Below the pieces are notes generated by a model. That model made no database searches and was not told where the DNA came from. It saw only the letters and a list, made by a program, of their open reading frames with translations. Shown one piece after another: positions 1-8,150 of a stretch of DNA of 64,000 bases (the stretch's first letter is position 1; every line of letters starts with the position of its first letter). The stretch is from Poriferisodalis sp965198245. Lineage in GTDB: Bacteria; Actinomycetota; Acidimicrobiia; Acidimicrobiales; Poriferisodalaceae. The DNA is taken from the NCBI RefSeq assembly GCF_965198245.1, contig NZ_OZ240249.1, forward strand, positions 1,364,001-1,428,000, given 5' to 3'. Made by a program: the position numbers and the translations under genes.

Positions 1-1
1 C

Positions 2-2182
2 GAGAACGGGCTTGCCGTCTTGCTCGGTGTGTTCCGCTTCGCGGTGCCGATCCTGCTCATCTGGATCGGGGTGGCTCTCGCCCGCATGGCGGCCTCAGAG
101 CGCAGCGGTCGCGCCGCGTTCGGGCTGAGCTTGCTGACGGTCGCGTTCGCCGGAGCGGCGCACCTGTCGGGGTCCGCGGACGGCTTCGGACCCGAGTTGG
201 AGGACTTGCGCCGCAGCGGGGGAGTGCTGGGCGCCGCTGTGGCCGAGCCGTTGCGACGTCTCATCGACGACCCCGCGACGTGGGCCGTGCTGCTGCTCGT
301 GATGCTGTTTGCCGTCATGATCGTCGGCAACGTCGGTCTTGGTCAGGTCCTGCGCTGGATGTGGACCGGCGTCGCTGCACTCGGCCGGCTGCTGCGCGGG
401 TCCGTGTCCAAAGGTGCCCGGAGCCTGCAGCGTGTGGGCACCGATCCCGAGCCGCCCTCATTCGAAGCCGAGCAGTACGACTTGGACGCATCCGATGGCG
501 ACCAGATGCCGGGTGGCGAGCTGCCGGCTGCGGAGGGGGCCCCGATTCCAGGTCTCGATCCGACCGCCGCGGAGCCTGGCGACGCATCGTTTGAGCCGTC
601 ACCGCCGTCCTTCGTCGAGCCTCCCGGTGGAGACGTCGTACCCCCACCCGTACCGGCCCCGCGCGCGGCACCGCGGGGCACCGGGGCCCGAGGCCAGCGT
701 CCGCGCTGGAAGCTGCCCAAGCAGTCGGTGCTCAAGCGCAGCGGCACCCAGCAGTTCGACCGGGCGCAGCTGTCGGCAGGAGCCGCAGCGCTGGTGGCCG
801 CGCTTGCGAGCCATGGCGTGGAAACGCAGGTGACCGGCTGGGAGCCCGGCCCCACCGTCACGCGTTACGAGCTGAAGCTGGGCCCGGGCGTGAAGGTGTC
901 CCGCGTCACGGCCCTGCACAAGGACATCGCGTATGCCATGGCGGCTGCCGATGTCCGCATCCTGGCGCCGATCCCCGGCCGTTCGGCGATCGGCATCGAG
1001 GTGCCCAACTCCGACCGCCACCTCGTCGCGCTGGGCGACATCCTGTCTTCCAAGGCGGCGGCCGATGCGATGCACCCGCTCGAAGTGGCGATGGGCAAGG
1101 ACATCTCGGGGCGCGAGGTGATGCTCAACCTGGCCACGATGCCCCACGTGCTGATTGCAGGCGCTACCGGCTCGGGCAAGTCGTCGTGCATCAACTCGAT
1201 CATCTCGTCGTTGTTGATGCGGTCCACCCCCGATCAGGTGCGAATGATCCTCGTCGACCCCAAGCGGGTCGAGCTGGGTCAGTACGACGGCCTGCCCCAC
1301 CTGCTGACCGCAGTGGTGACCGAGCCGCGCAAGGCCGCGAACGCCCTGGCATGGGCCGTGAGGGAAATGGAGCGCCGCTACGACGTGCTGTCCGAAGCGG
1401 GCTTCCGTGACATCACCGGCTACAACGCAGCCGTGCTCGACGGAGCGCTGCACAGCAACGAGAGCGAGCTGCTCGGCCAAGACCAGCAACACGAATCGAT
1501 GCCGTTCATCGTGGTGGTCGTCGACGAGCTGAACGACCTGATGATGGTGGCGGCCCGCGACGTCGAAGACTCCATCACCCGTCTGGCTCAGATGGCCAGA
1601 GCCGTCGGCGTCCACCTGGTCGTCGCAACCCAGCGCCCGAGCGTGAACGTCATCACCGGCGTGATCAAAGCAAACATTCCCAGCCGGCTGGCCTTCGCCG
1701 TGTCGAGCCTGGCCGACAGCCGGGTCATCCTGGACCAGCCGGGCGCCGAGCGTCTGGTGGGCCAAGGAGACATGCTGCTGCTGTCCGCCAACTCCAGCAC
1801 TCCGCGCCGCATCCAGGGCAGCTGGGTGAGCGAGTCGGAGATTGCCCACGTAGTGGCCCATTGGCGCCGGCAGGCACCCGAGGTCAGCTATGTCGAAGGC
1901 GTCGAGGGCGCCGAAGCGTCAGCGGGTGCGACAGGACTTCCGGGCGGCACCACAGGCGACGCCGGCGACGACGAATTGTTGCGACAGGCGATGGTCATCG
2001 TGGTGGAGACCCAACTCGGTTCTACCTCCATGCTGCAGCGCAAGCTGAAGATCGGCTTCGCCCGCGCCGGCCGGCTCATGGACCTGCTCGAGCAGCGGGG
2101 CGTTGTGGGTCTCTCGCATGGCTCCAAGGCCCGCGATGTGATGATGACGCCAGAGGAACTAGCGGACGCGCTGGGAGAGTGA
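2..2182 (+). CDS. ftsK: FtsK/SpoIIIE DNA translocase, 5-prime truncated by window edge
   Basis: Septal DNA pump: a membrane-anchored hexameric ATPase that moves chromosome ends into daughter cells during division. The frame is open to the left edge, so the first membrane segments lie outside the window; the TTG at 20 is only an internal candidate start. Numbering from 20, hydrophobic segments remain near residues 5-25 and 85-115, followed by an acidic, Pro-rich linker. Walker A GATGSGKSS lies near residue 380 and a Walker B-like VVVVDE near 500. The last 70 residues form the winged-helix gamma domain (MLQRKLKIGFARAGRLMDLL) that reads orienting DNA motifs. It is the first gene of the ftsK-pgsA-cinA-recA series, which is here split by accessory DNA. 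Assignment is secure. Confidence 0.96.
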   Translation, partial: ENGLAVLLGVFRFAVPILLIWIGVALARMAASERSGRAAFGLSLLTVAFAGAAHLSGSADGFGPELEDLRRSGGVLGAAVAEPLRRLIDDPATWAVLLLVMLFAVMIVGNVGLGQVLRWMWTGVAALGRLLRGSVSKGARSLQRVGTDPEPPSFEAEQYDLDASDGDQMPGGELPAAEGAPIPGLDPTAAEPGDASFEPSPPSFVEPPGGDVVPPPVPAPRAAPRGTGARGQRPRWKLPKQSVLKRSGTQQFDRAQLSAGAAALVAALASHGVETQVTGWEPGPTVTRYELKLGPGVKVSRVTALHKDIAYAMAAADVRILAPIPGRSAIGIEVPNSDRHLVALGDILSSKAAADAMHPLEVAMGKDISGREVMLNLATMPHVLIAGATGSGKSSCINSIISSLLMRSTPDQVRMILVDPKRVELGQYDGLPHLLTAVVTEPRKAANALAWAVREMERRYDVLSEAGFRDITGYNAAVLDGALHSNESELLGQDQQHESMPFIVVVVDELNDLMMVAARDVEDSITRLAQMARAVGVHLVVATQRPSVNVITGVIKANIPSRLAFAVSSLADSRVILDQPGAERLVGQGDMLLLSANSSTPRRIQGSWVSESEIAHVVAHWRRQAPEVSYVEGVEGAEASAGATGLPGGTTGDAGDDELLRQAMVIVVETQLGSTSMLQRKLKIGFARAGRLMDLLEQRGVVGLSHGSKARDVMMTPEELADALGE

Positions 2183-2323
2183 CGGCGGCTGGCTCGGCTC
2201 CGGGGGGAATCCGCTTCCCCCAGCGGCTGCCGGATGAGAGAATGCCGAGACGGCATCTCGTCTATCGCCTCGACCACTGTCGCCGAAACGATGGCATGAC
2301 ACGATGAAAGTGATTGAAATAAA

Positions 2324-2911
2324 ATGAAAACAATCACTCAGCCCTCTGCGACTACGTTGCTCACTGCCGAGGAATTGTTGCGTCTAGACGCCCAGGGCGT
2401 GCGCGGCGAACTGGTCAGGGGGCTGTTCTGCAAGATGGCACCCGCTGGATATCGGCACGGGATGGTCGCTATGCGTCTGGGCGCACGACTGGTTGACCAT
2501 GCCGAGGCTCGCGGCCTCGGGACCGTCATCGGCACCGATGCCGGCATCTTGCTCGAGCGCAATCCCGACACCGTGCGCGAGCCAGACATTGCCTTTACCT
2601 CCGCCGAGCGATTGCCGTTTGGCACAGAACCCAACGGCTACTCAGGCGTCGTGCCCGACCTAGTAGTCGAGGTGGCATCGCCGAACGATCGTCCGAGCGA
2701 GCTCGCAGAGCGCACCGCCATGTGGCTCAGCTTTGGCGTGCGGCTGTTGTGGGTGGTGCATCCCGACGCGAATACGATCGAGGTGCACCGCGCCGGCACT
2801 GACCGGGCCGCCGCACAGCAGGTCGAGACGCTCACGCTCGACGACGATCTCGACGGCGGCTCAGTCCTGCCAGGATTCACGTACTCGCTCAGCAGCCTCT
2901 TCGCGGCCTGA
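2324..2911 (+). CDS. Uma2 family (DUF820) putative endonuclease
   Basis: 195-residue protein of the Uma2/DUF820 family, a PD-(D/E)XK nuclease fold that is common in multicopy in cyanobacteria and actinobacteria; the biological role is unknown. Visible family features are the N-terminal TAEELLRLDAQGVRGELVRG segment, the EPDIAF strand, and the catalytic-type PDLVVEVASPNDR stretch with D and E followed by a downstream basic residue. Length is normal for the family. The ATG start sits behind an A/T-rich stretch with a short upstream mini-ORF (ATG at 2304, seven codons). It stands alone between ftsK and the convergent P450 gene. Function beyond the fold is not inferable. Confidence 0.85.
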   Translation: MKTITQPSATTLLTAEELLRLDAQGVRGELVRGLFCKMAPAGYRHGMVAMRLGARLVDHAEARGLGTVIGTDAGILLERNPDTVREPDIAFTSAERLPFGTEPNGYSGVVPDLVVEVASPNDRPSELAERTAMWLSFGVRLLWVVHPDANTIEVHRAGTDRAAAQQVETLTLDDDLDGGSVLPGFTYSLSSLFAA

Positions 2912-2951
2912 GCCAGGGCATGAGCTCTGCTCGACGCCCCGCTTCGGAGGC

Positions 2952-4190
2952 TCAGATGCCGACGCGGATCTGCAGGTTGCGGGGGCCGCGTACCTGGACG
3001 CCGCCCCATTCCACACCGCCACGGCCGACGTCGGTGGCGAGTTCGAACTTCGGGAACCGCTCCAGCCACTCCTCGATGGCGACCCTCAGCTCCATGCGGG
3101 CCAGATTCGAGCCCAGGCAGCGGTGGATTCCGAGCCCGAAGGCGAAGTGGCGATTCTCGGCGCGGTCGATGATGACCTCATCGGGACGCTCGAACTTCGA
3201 CGGATCGCGATTGCCAGCCCCGAACGGCAGCAGCACCTTGTCGCCGTGTGCGACCGGGCAGCCGCCGATCTCTGCATCTTCAGTGGCGGTGACCCTTGCC
3301 ATCGTCACGGGTGCATAGGCCCGCAGGAACTCCTCGATGGCGGTGGGGATGAGCTCGGGTTCCGCGACCAGCCGTTCACGGTCTTCGGGGTGCATGGCCA
3401 AGTGCATCAAGCTGGCCGAGATCGAGCTCCACGTGGTGTCGATGCCGGCGAGCAGCAGCAGGAAGCTGGCACCGGTGATGTGGTGATTGGCTAGCGGGTC
3501 GCCGTTGGGCAGCCGCATGTCGAGCAGCTTCGACGGCAGGTCGTCCGCCCGTTCCTGCCTCCGCTGGTCGGTGAGCTCGCCGAAGTACTGGAGCACTTCA
3601 CGTGTGGCGTTTGCGCGCCGACCGAACTCGTCGCCCTTGGACTGCAGCACATCGACGGCCCAGCGGGTGAAGTCCGGCTCGTCAGACTCGGGCAGCCCCA
3701 GGATGCGGGCGATGACCCGGACAGGAATGTGCTTGGAATAGGTGTCGGCGGCGTCGGTGACGCCGGAACGTCCTTGGTCCACCCCGGTTTCGGCCACGAT
3801 TGCGTCAATTCGCTCACGGGCGATGCTGCGGGTGACCTCCACCATCTCGTCTACGGCCGTGGGCCCGAAGAACGGCAGCAGCAGCCGTCGGGCGTCGGTA
3901 TGGAACGGCGGGTCCGAGGTGATCGGCGGAGCCGTCAGCAGCCCGACGCCTTCGGGCGTGGGCGCTACAGCGATGTCGCGGGAGCTGAAGTTCTCGGTGT
4001 CGTAGGCGACTGCGGCGATGTCGTCCCAGGTGGTGGGCATCCAGTGCCCGCCGTTGTGGCTGCTGTGAGCGACCGGGCACTCTGGGCGCAGATCGTCCCA
4101 GACGTCAGCAGCGCCTTGGATGTACTCGTCGCTGTAGACGTCGAAGTCCCGTTCTACCGAAGAGCTGTCGATGTCGGCAGTCGTGCTCAT
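2952..4190 (-). CDS. Cytochrome P450
   Basis: Soluble haem-thiolate monooxygenase of about 412 residues, normal for bacterial CYPs. Seen in the sequence: I-helix oxygen-binding AGIDTT, the K-helix ExxR (EEFLR in AIEEFLRAY), and the haem loop FAFGLGIHRCLGSNLARME with the axial Cys. The frame stays open further upstream, but the ATG at 4190 is preferred because a GGAGCC ribosome site precedes it and the protein then begins MSTTADIDSS as typical CYPs do. It is divergent from the metallo-hydrolase at 4304, sharing a 113-bp intergenic region with dyad symmetry. No ferredoxin gene is adjacent, so the redox partner must be elsewhere. Substrate is not inferable; steroid or fatty-acid oxidation would fit the neighbourhood but is speculation. 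Confidence 0.95.
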   Translation of the reverse strand: MSTTADIDSSSVERDFDVYSDEYIQGAADVWDDLRPECPVAHSSHNGGHWMPTTWDDIAAVAYDTENFSSRDIAVAPTPEGVGLLTAPPITSDPPFHTDARRLLLPFFGPTAVDEMVEVTRSIARERIDAIVAETGVDQGRSGVTDAADTYSKHIPVRVIARILGLPESDEPDFTRWAVDVLQSKGDEFGRRANATREVLQYFGELTDQRRQERADDLPSKLLDMRLPNGDPLANHHITGASFLLLLAGIDTTWSSISASLMHLAMHPEDRERLVAEPELIPTAIEEFLRAYAPVTMARVTATEDAEIGGCPVAHGDKVLLPFGAGNRDPSKFERPDEVIIDRAENRHFAFGLGIHRCLGSNLARMELRVAIEEWLERFPKFELATDVGRGGVEWGGVQVRGPRNLQIRVGI

Positions 4191-4250
4191 GGCGGCTCCC
4201 TTGAGTCCCTGCGGGCGCGATCCGAGGCGCTCCCCAGCGTAGGCGACGGG

Positions 4251-4270
4251 TTCTACGCTTCGCCGTAGAA
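4251..4270. promoter_or_regulatory. Dyad in divergent P450/metallo-hydrolase promoter region
   Basis: TTCTACG (4251-4257) and CGTAGAA (4264-4270) form a perfect 7-bp inverted repeat around a 6-bp spacer, midway between the divergent starts at 4190 and 4304. A further AGCGTA just upstream pairs with TACGCT in the same block. This spacing suits a TetR-type dimer operator controlling both genes. No regulator gene lies next to it, so this is an inference from symmetry and position only. Confidence 0.4.
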
Positions 4271-4303
4271 GCGGAGCCTGTTCGCCGGACCCGAGGAGGG
4301 CAC

Positions 4304-5239
4304 ATGTCGGGACATGCAGCAGTCGAGGCAGCACAGCTCAGCGAGGTGGCACCGGGCGTGTACAGCTACGTGCAGCCTGACGGCACCTGGTTCATCAACA
4401 ACATGGGGTTTGTGGTGGGCTCCCGCAGCGTCGTGTCCATCGACGCCACCTCCACCGAGCGCCGCACTCGCGCCTACCTCGATGCCATCGCGTCGGTGAC
4501 CCCCAACCCGGTGACGATCCTGGTCAACACACACCACCACGCCGATCACACCCACGGCAACTACCTCTTTGCTGACGCCACGGTGGTGTCCCACACGGCG
4601 TGCCGCGAGGTGATGGTGGCCGCAGGCATTCCCGACTACAGCGCAGTGTTTCCTGGCGTGGACTGGGGGGATCTGCGGTTCCGGGCGCCCGATGTGACCT
4701 TCGAGGGCTCGACCGTGCTGCACCTCGACGACCGGCGTATCGAGCTGTCGGACCTGGGCTTCGTGGCGCATACCAACGGCGACATCCTGGCGTGGCTGCC
4801 CGACTGCCGGGCGTTGTTCTGCGGCGACCTGATCTTCCACGGGGGTACGCCGTTCGCCCTGTTCGGCTCGGTGTCGGGGACGCTGGACGCTCTCGATGTC
4901 ATTGAGGGCTACGGCGCCGAGGTGATCGTGCCGGGTCACGGTCCGCACGTCGGCGGCGGCGACATTGAGCGGGTCCTCGGTGAGCAGCGTGCGTACCTGC
5001 GCTTCGTGCAGGACTGCGCGGCTGAGGGGATCGCAGCCGAACGCTCACCGCTGGAGCAGGCACAAGCAAGCGACCTCGGGTCACATGCCCGCTACACCGA
5101 TCCCGAACGGCTGGCCGGCAATCTCCATGTCGCATATCGCGAGGCCGCGCCCGGCAGCTACGAGTTCCCCGGCGTCGAACGGGCGATCATGGACATGGTC
5201 GCCTACAACGGCGGCGCCATGCCTCGCTGCTTGGCCTAG
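4304..5239 (+). CDS. Metallo-beta-lactamase fold hydrolase
   Basis: 311-residue MBL-fold metallohydrolase. The binuclear metal site is visible as THHHADHTHGN (HxHxDH) near residue 80, with later metal ligands in the CGDLIFHGG segment (Asp) and the VPGHGPH segment (His). The sequence resembles the SoxH/quinoprotein-relay-associated MBL branch more than true beta-lactamases or glyoxalases; the substrate is unknown. A strong GAGGAGG ribosome site precedes the ATG. It is divergently paired with the P450 gene, suggesting co-regulation. Its last 30 bases (GGAMPRCLA and stop) lie inside a 77-bp tandem duplication that continues downstream. Confidence 0.9.
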   Translation: MSGHAAVEAAQLSEVAPGVYSYVQPDGTWFINNMGFVVGSRSVVSIDATSTERRTRAYLDAIASVTPNPVTILVNTHHHADHTHGNYLFADATVVSHTACREVMVAAGIPDYSAVFPGVDWGDLRFRAPDVTFEGSTVLHLDDRRIELSDLGFVAHTNGDILAWLPDCRALFCGDLIFHGGTPFALFGSVSGTLDALDVIEGYGAEVIVPGHGPHVGGGDIERVLGEQRAYLRFVQDCAAEGIAAERSPLEQAQASDLGSHARYTDPERLAGNLHVAYREAAPGSYEFPGVERAIMDMVAYNGGAMPRCLA

Positions 5240-5391
5240 AAATCGCCGTCGGCCGGAGGCGACCCATCAGACACGTCGCCTAGGTCGGCGGCGCCATGCC
5301 TCGCTGCTTGGCCTAGAAATCGCCGTCGGCCGGAGGCGACCCATCAGACACGTCGCCTAGGTCGGCGGCGCCATGCCTCGCTGTCTGGCCT
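5210..5391. repeat. 77-bp tandem repeat at the 3-prime end of the metallo-hydrolase gene
   Basis: Units begin at 5210, 5287 and 5364, exactly 77 bp apart; the first two are essentially identical over their full length and the third is partial. Unit 1 contains the final codons and stop of the upstream gene. Unit 3 encodes the same residues (GGAMPRCLA then stop) but with three synonymous differences, including TAG to TGA, so unit 3 may be the ancestral gene end and units 1-2 a later duplication. The period is not a multiple of three, so the copies fall in different frames. Confidence 0.95.
5257..5281 (+). terminator. Hairpin in the tandem repeat, possible terminator
   Basis: AGGCGAC (5257-5263) pairs perfectly with GTCGCCT (5275-5281) across an 11-nt loop, 18 bases after the metallo-hydrolase stop. 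The hairpin is duplicated with the repeat at 5334-5358. There is no T tract, so it could be a weak or Rho-assisted terminator or simply an mRNA 3-prime stabiliser. Confidence 0.4.
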
Positions 5392-5404
5392 GAGGATTGC
5401 TTTT

Positions 5405-6328
5405 CTAGAAGGGGAGCTTCAAGCCGCGGCGGGGCCAGTCGCCGACGGCGAGGCGGCCTGTGCTTGACAGGGTGACGTACGCAGTTCGCATGTCATCGCC
5501 GCCGAAGCAGATGTTGGTGGTGGCGGAGTCGTCGGTGGGAGCGAATTCGAGTTCTTCGCCATCGCGGGTGAACGTGCTGATGCCCCCCGTGAGAATCGTC
5601 GCCACGCTCACGTTGCCTTCTGCGTCCATCGCCAGCGAGTCGAAGTACTTGCGGCCGGCGGGTCGCGCCAGGAACCAGCCCCGTGATGGCACGCCAGCGG
5701 CTACCTTGCCCGGCCCTTCGAGGTCGAACGCGAACATGGCGCCCTGGAAGGTCTCGGCAACATAGACGCGGTCTTCTTCTGGGGAGATGCCGACGCCGTT
5801 GGGCCCGTCCATCGGGAAGACGATCTCTTCGATGTGGCTGCCATCGGCCTTTGCGTAGTACAGCCCGCCGCGGTCACGGTCACGAGCACGGGTCTTGCCG
5901 TGGTCGGTGAACCAGAAACCTCCGGTGGAGTCGAACATGATGTCGTTCGGCCCTTTGAGGGAGACGCCGTTCACGTCGGCGTAGAGGATGTCCACCTCAC
6001 CCGTTTCGACGTCGATCCGTTCGATCCGTCCGGTCGTGTAGTCCGCCGCCACCTCGCCGGGCACCGTGCGGCCGCGGACCGTGATCCACTCGAAGCCGCC
6101 GTTGTTGCATACGTACAGCGCACCGTCAGGACCGAGTGCTGCACCGTTCGGCCCGCCGCCGGGCGTGGCCAGGATGTCCTTGCGACCATCGGACACATCG
6201 ACACGGGTGATCGTGCCCCGCCCGATCTCGACGACGGCCACCGAGCCGTCGGGCAGCACCACCGGACCTTCAGGGAAGATCAGGCCGTCGGTGATGGTCT
6301 CGAAGTGATCAGATCCGAAGAAGCTCAT
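5405..6328 (-). CDS. SMP-30/gluconolactonase family lactonase
   Basis: Six-bladed beta-propeller of the SMP-30/gluconolactonase/LRE family, about 307 residues, predicted to hydrolyse a lactone with one divalent metal. Family hallmarks are the opening EGPVVLPDGS, GGGPNGAALGPDGALY, the KGPNDIMFDSTGGFWFTDHG segment and the NICFGGDDMRTAYVT strand near the end. The ATG at 6328 is chosen because the protein then starts MSFFGSDHF; upstream codons in the open frame are Arg-rich and run into the neighbouring PIN-domain gene. It is convergent with the repeat-ended metallo-hydrolase. A second family member lies at 22298. Substrate unknown. Confidence 0.9.
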   Translation of the reverse strand: MSFFGSDHFETITDGLIFPEGPVVLPDGSVAVVEIGRGTITRVDVSDGRKDILATPGGGPNGAALGPDGALYVCNNGGFEWITVRGRTVPGEVAADYTTGRIERIDVETGEVDILYADVNGVSLKGPNDIMFDSTGGFWFTDHGKTRARDRDRGGLYYAKADGSHIEEIVFPMDGPNGVGISPEEDRVYVAETFQGAMFAFDLEGPGKVAAGVPSRGWFLARPAGRKYFDSLAMDAEGNVSVATILTGGISTFTRDGEELEFAPTDDSATTNICFGGDDMRTAYVTLSSTGRLAVGDWPRRGLKLPF

Positions 6329-6369
6329 GGCCGCCGACGCTACCGCGCGGCGCTGGGTCGCCGAAGCGC

Positions 6370-6768
6370 TCAGCTCGCCGAGATCGGCACCCAGACAAGC
6401 CCGTCGATGTGCTCGAAGTGCCGATCTGCTGAGACAAGGTCTGCGCCGGTCTCCATTGCGTGTGCGGCAATCCACACGTCGTTCGTCGGGATGGGGCGAC
6501 CCTTGCCTTTCAAAGCTGCGGCGATTCTTGAATAGCGGTCGGCGGTCGTTTGACCGACCTCGACGAGGGTCGAATACGGACTCTCGAGAAAAGAGCGGAG
6601 GTCTGCGACATTCCGCTCGAAACGCGATCCGACTCGGAAGCCATACATCAATTCGCCGATCACAACGGCGGAGAACAGCAATTCCTGAGCATTTCGCACC
6701 AGTTCGCCAACGCGCTCGTGCCCACGCATGAGCAGCGAGTAAGCGTTGGAGTCGAGGAGGAGCCTCAC
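6370..6768 (-). CDS. vapC: PIN-domain ribonuclease toxin, VapC type
   Basis: 132-residue PIN-domain protein, the usual VapC size. The four conserved acidic positions can be placed: Asp in LLLDSNAYS near residue 6, Glu in GELMYG near 39, Asp in TNDVWIAA and Asp in SADRHF. VapC toxins cleave tRNA or rRNA and are neutralised by the cognate antitoxin. Its start overlaps the stop of the upstream antitoxin gene by four bases, the arrangement expected for translational coupling. It reads toward the SMP-30 gene on the same strand but is probably a separate unit. Confidence 0.9.
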   Translation of the reverse strand: MRLLLDSNAYSLLMRGHERVGELVRNAQELLFSAVVIGELMYGFRVGSRFERNVADLRSFLESPYSTLVEVGQTTADRYSRIAAALKGKGRPIPTNDVWIAAHAMETGADLVSADRHFEHIDGLVWVPISAS

Positions 6769-7028
6769 GCCCAGGAGGCCTCGTCGACGGTCTCGAAGTC
6801 CGCGAGAGCGCGGTCGATCTCGTCAGCTTCAGTCGGCGTCCAGCTGCCGATCAGATGGTCGAGCGATGTGCCGACCATGTCGGTTCGTTCAGCGTCGTCG
6901 GACAGACCCGCGCCTTTGCGCAGCAATCTCAGTGCAGCCTTGTTCAACGACACACCCTCGCGTTGTGCGAGACGACGCATTGCAGCTTCGAGGTCGTCTT
7001 CGAATCCCCGGACGGTGAGTTGGTCCAT
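6765..7028 (-). CDS. vapB: VapB-type antitoxin
   Basis: 87-residue partner of the PIN toxin. The N-terminus (QLTVRGFEDDLEAAMRRLA then REGVSLNKAALRLLR) has the strand-helix-helix pattern of ribbon-helix-helix DNA-binding antitoxins; the C-terminal acidic half (DEIDRALADFETVDEASW) would wrap the toxin. The ATG is preceded by GGAGGTGCGC (reading the minus strand). A perfect palindrome at 7052-7064, 24 bp before the start, is a plausible autoregulatory operator. Identification rests on size, fold pattern and coupling to vapC. Confidence 0.85.
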   Translation of the reverse strand: MDQLTVRGFEDDLEAAMRRLAQREGVSLNKAALRLLRKGAGLSDDAERTDMVGTSLDHLIGSWTPTEADEIDRALADFETVDEASWA

Positions 7029-7051
7029 TGCGCACCTCCGTCATGACAAGA

Positions 7052-7064
7052 ATCTGATTCAGAT
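7052..7064. promoter_or_regulatory. Palindrome upstream of vapBC, candidate operator
   Basis: ATCTGA-T-TCAGAT is a perfect 13-bp palindrome located 24-36 bp upstream of the vapB start, within an A/T-rich stretch. VapB-VapC complexes usually bind such short inverted repeats in their own promoter. Binding is inferred, not shown. Confidence 0.45.
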
Positions 7065-7129
7065 ATGACTCAGTATGCAGCATAGACCGAGTCACAAGGG
7101 TTGCGCAGCAAAGACTGCGTCTCCGGCGG

Positions 7130-8146
7130 TCAAACCAGGGCGTTCCGCCAGGGGCTTGGGTCGATGCCGGGGTAGCGGCGTTCGAGGGCGTCGACCAACT
7201 CGGGGGTCCAGTAGGGGTGGCCGGGCAGCGGGGCGCCGAACAGCGCCAACTCCTCAGGCGAACAAGTGGCAGCAAACGTGATCCACGGCCGCCCGACGGT
7301 CACCGGCTGTACGTTGTCGTAGCCCATCCAGTCGGCACCTGCCGGCTTGAATGAGGCGCTCATGAGGAAGCGGCTGCCGCCGGGCCGCGTCAGGTCGACA
7401 CCTCGGTGCCACACGTCGGGTCGGTATGCCAGATACGAGCCCCGGGCACCGGCGGCGGAGAACCGCTCGCCTTCGGGCGGCCCGTCGTAGGGCCGAGACG
7501 AGTCGGCTGGGCCTCCCGCGATCTCGGTCGGCGCCACATCAGGTTCGACGTCGCTGAGGTACAGGAACCCCTCCAGGTTCCACCAGCCGGGCTCGAGGCG
7601 GTCGGGCACGACGTTGTGGTTCCGATCCTGGTGGAAGGGCTGCTCGTAGTTGGTGACGCCGGTGTACTTGCCCCAGATGCGGGCCTGGTAGATGCGGATG
7701 TCATCGATGCCCATCGCCAGTCGAGCGAACGCCGTGACGTTGGGATGCACCTGGAGCCGGTTCAGCCGCGGCGACGTGTAGGGGAACAGGATGTGTCCCA
7801 GGAATTGTTTGGGCCGGAAGGCGGCGCCTTCAGCGTCGGCCTCGGGGAACTCGTGGCCTTGTTTGAAGCTGTTGCCGACAAATCGGTCTCGCACAGCGGG
7901 GTCGTCGGCGTGGAACTCATCAGGGTGCGGGTACAAGTCCCACAGTTCCTCCACCGCATGATCGATGTCCGCGGTCGGCACCAGACCGTCCACGAGCACC
8001 CAGCCGTACTCTTGCCAGTGCTGCGCCGCCGCTTCGAGGTCGGCAATGCCGACGCTCGTGGCGTCGGCATCAGTGCGATTGCTGACGCTCGTGGCGTCGG
8101 CATCAGTGTGATTGCCGACGCCAGCCGTGGCGTCCGTCGAGCTCAC
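7130..8146 (-). CDS. Phytanoyl-CoA dioxygenase (PhyH) family protein
   Basis: 338-residue Fe(II)/2-oxoglutarate-dependent oxygenase of the PhyH family. The iron-binding facial triad is visible as HQD in PFHQDRNHN and the distal His in YRPDVWHRGVD, with a following Arg-containing segment (TRPGGSR) that would hold 2-oxoglutarate. A GTG start at 8146 is used; it lies 4 bp after the stop of the SDR gene, so the two form an operon (SDR first). The N-terminus contains two 11-residue copies of TDADATSV followed by variable residues, encoded by a 33-bp tandem repeat, a feature absent from ordinary PhyH proteins. The substrate is unknown; pairing with an SDR suggests hydroxylation followed by alcohol oxidation. 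Confidence 0.88.
   Translation of the reverse strand: MSSTDATAGVGNHTDADATSVSNRTDADATSVGIADLEAAAQHWQEYGWVLVDGLVPTADIDHAVEELWDLYPHPDEFHADDPAVRDRFVGNSFKQGHEFPEADAEGAAFRPKQFLGHILFPYTSPRLNRLQVHPNVTAFARLAMGIDDIRIYQARIWGKYTGVTNYEQPFHQDRNHNVVPDRLEPGWWNLEGFLYLSDVEPDVAPTEIAGGPADSSRPYDGPPEGERFSAAGARGSYLAYRPDVWHRGVDLTRPGGSRFLMSASFKPAGADWMGYDNVQPVTVGRPWITFAATCSPEELALFGAPLPGHPYWTPELVDALERRYPGIDPSPWRNALV
8051..8116. repeat. 33-bp tandem repeat in the PhyH gene N-terminal region
   Basis: Two nearly identical 33-bp units start at 8051 and 8084. Each contains an internal inverted repeat, GCCGACGC - TCGTG - GCGTCGGC or a close variant, and the period preserves the reading frame (11 residues per unit). The repeat is confined to the non-conserved leader of the dioxygenase. 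Confidence 0.9.
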
Positions 8147-8150
8147 GATC

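Noticed and set aside
599..1861. Minus-strand ORF of 420 codons opposite ftsK
   Set aside because: His/Gln/Asp-rich shadow of the FtsK ATPase domain without start context or family match.
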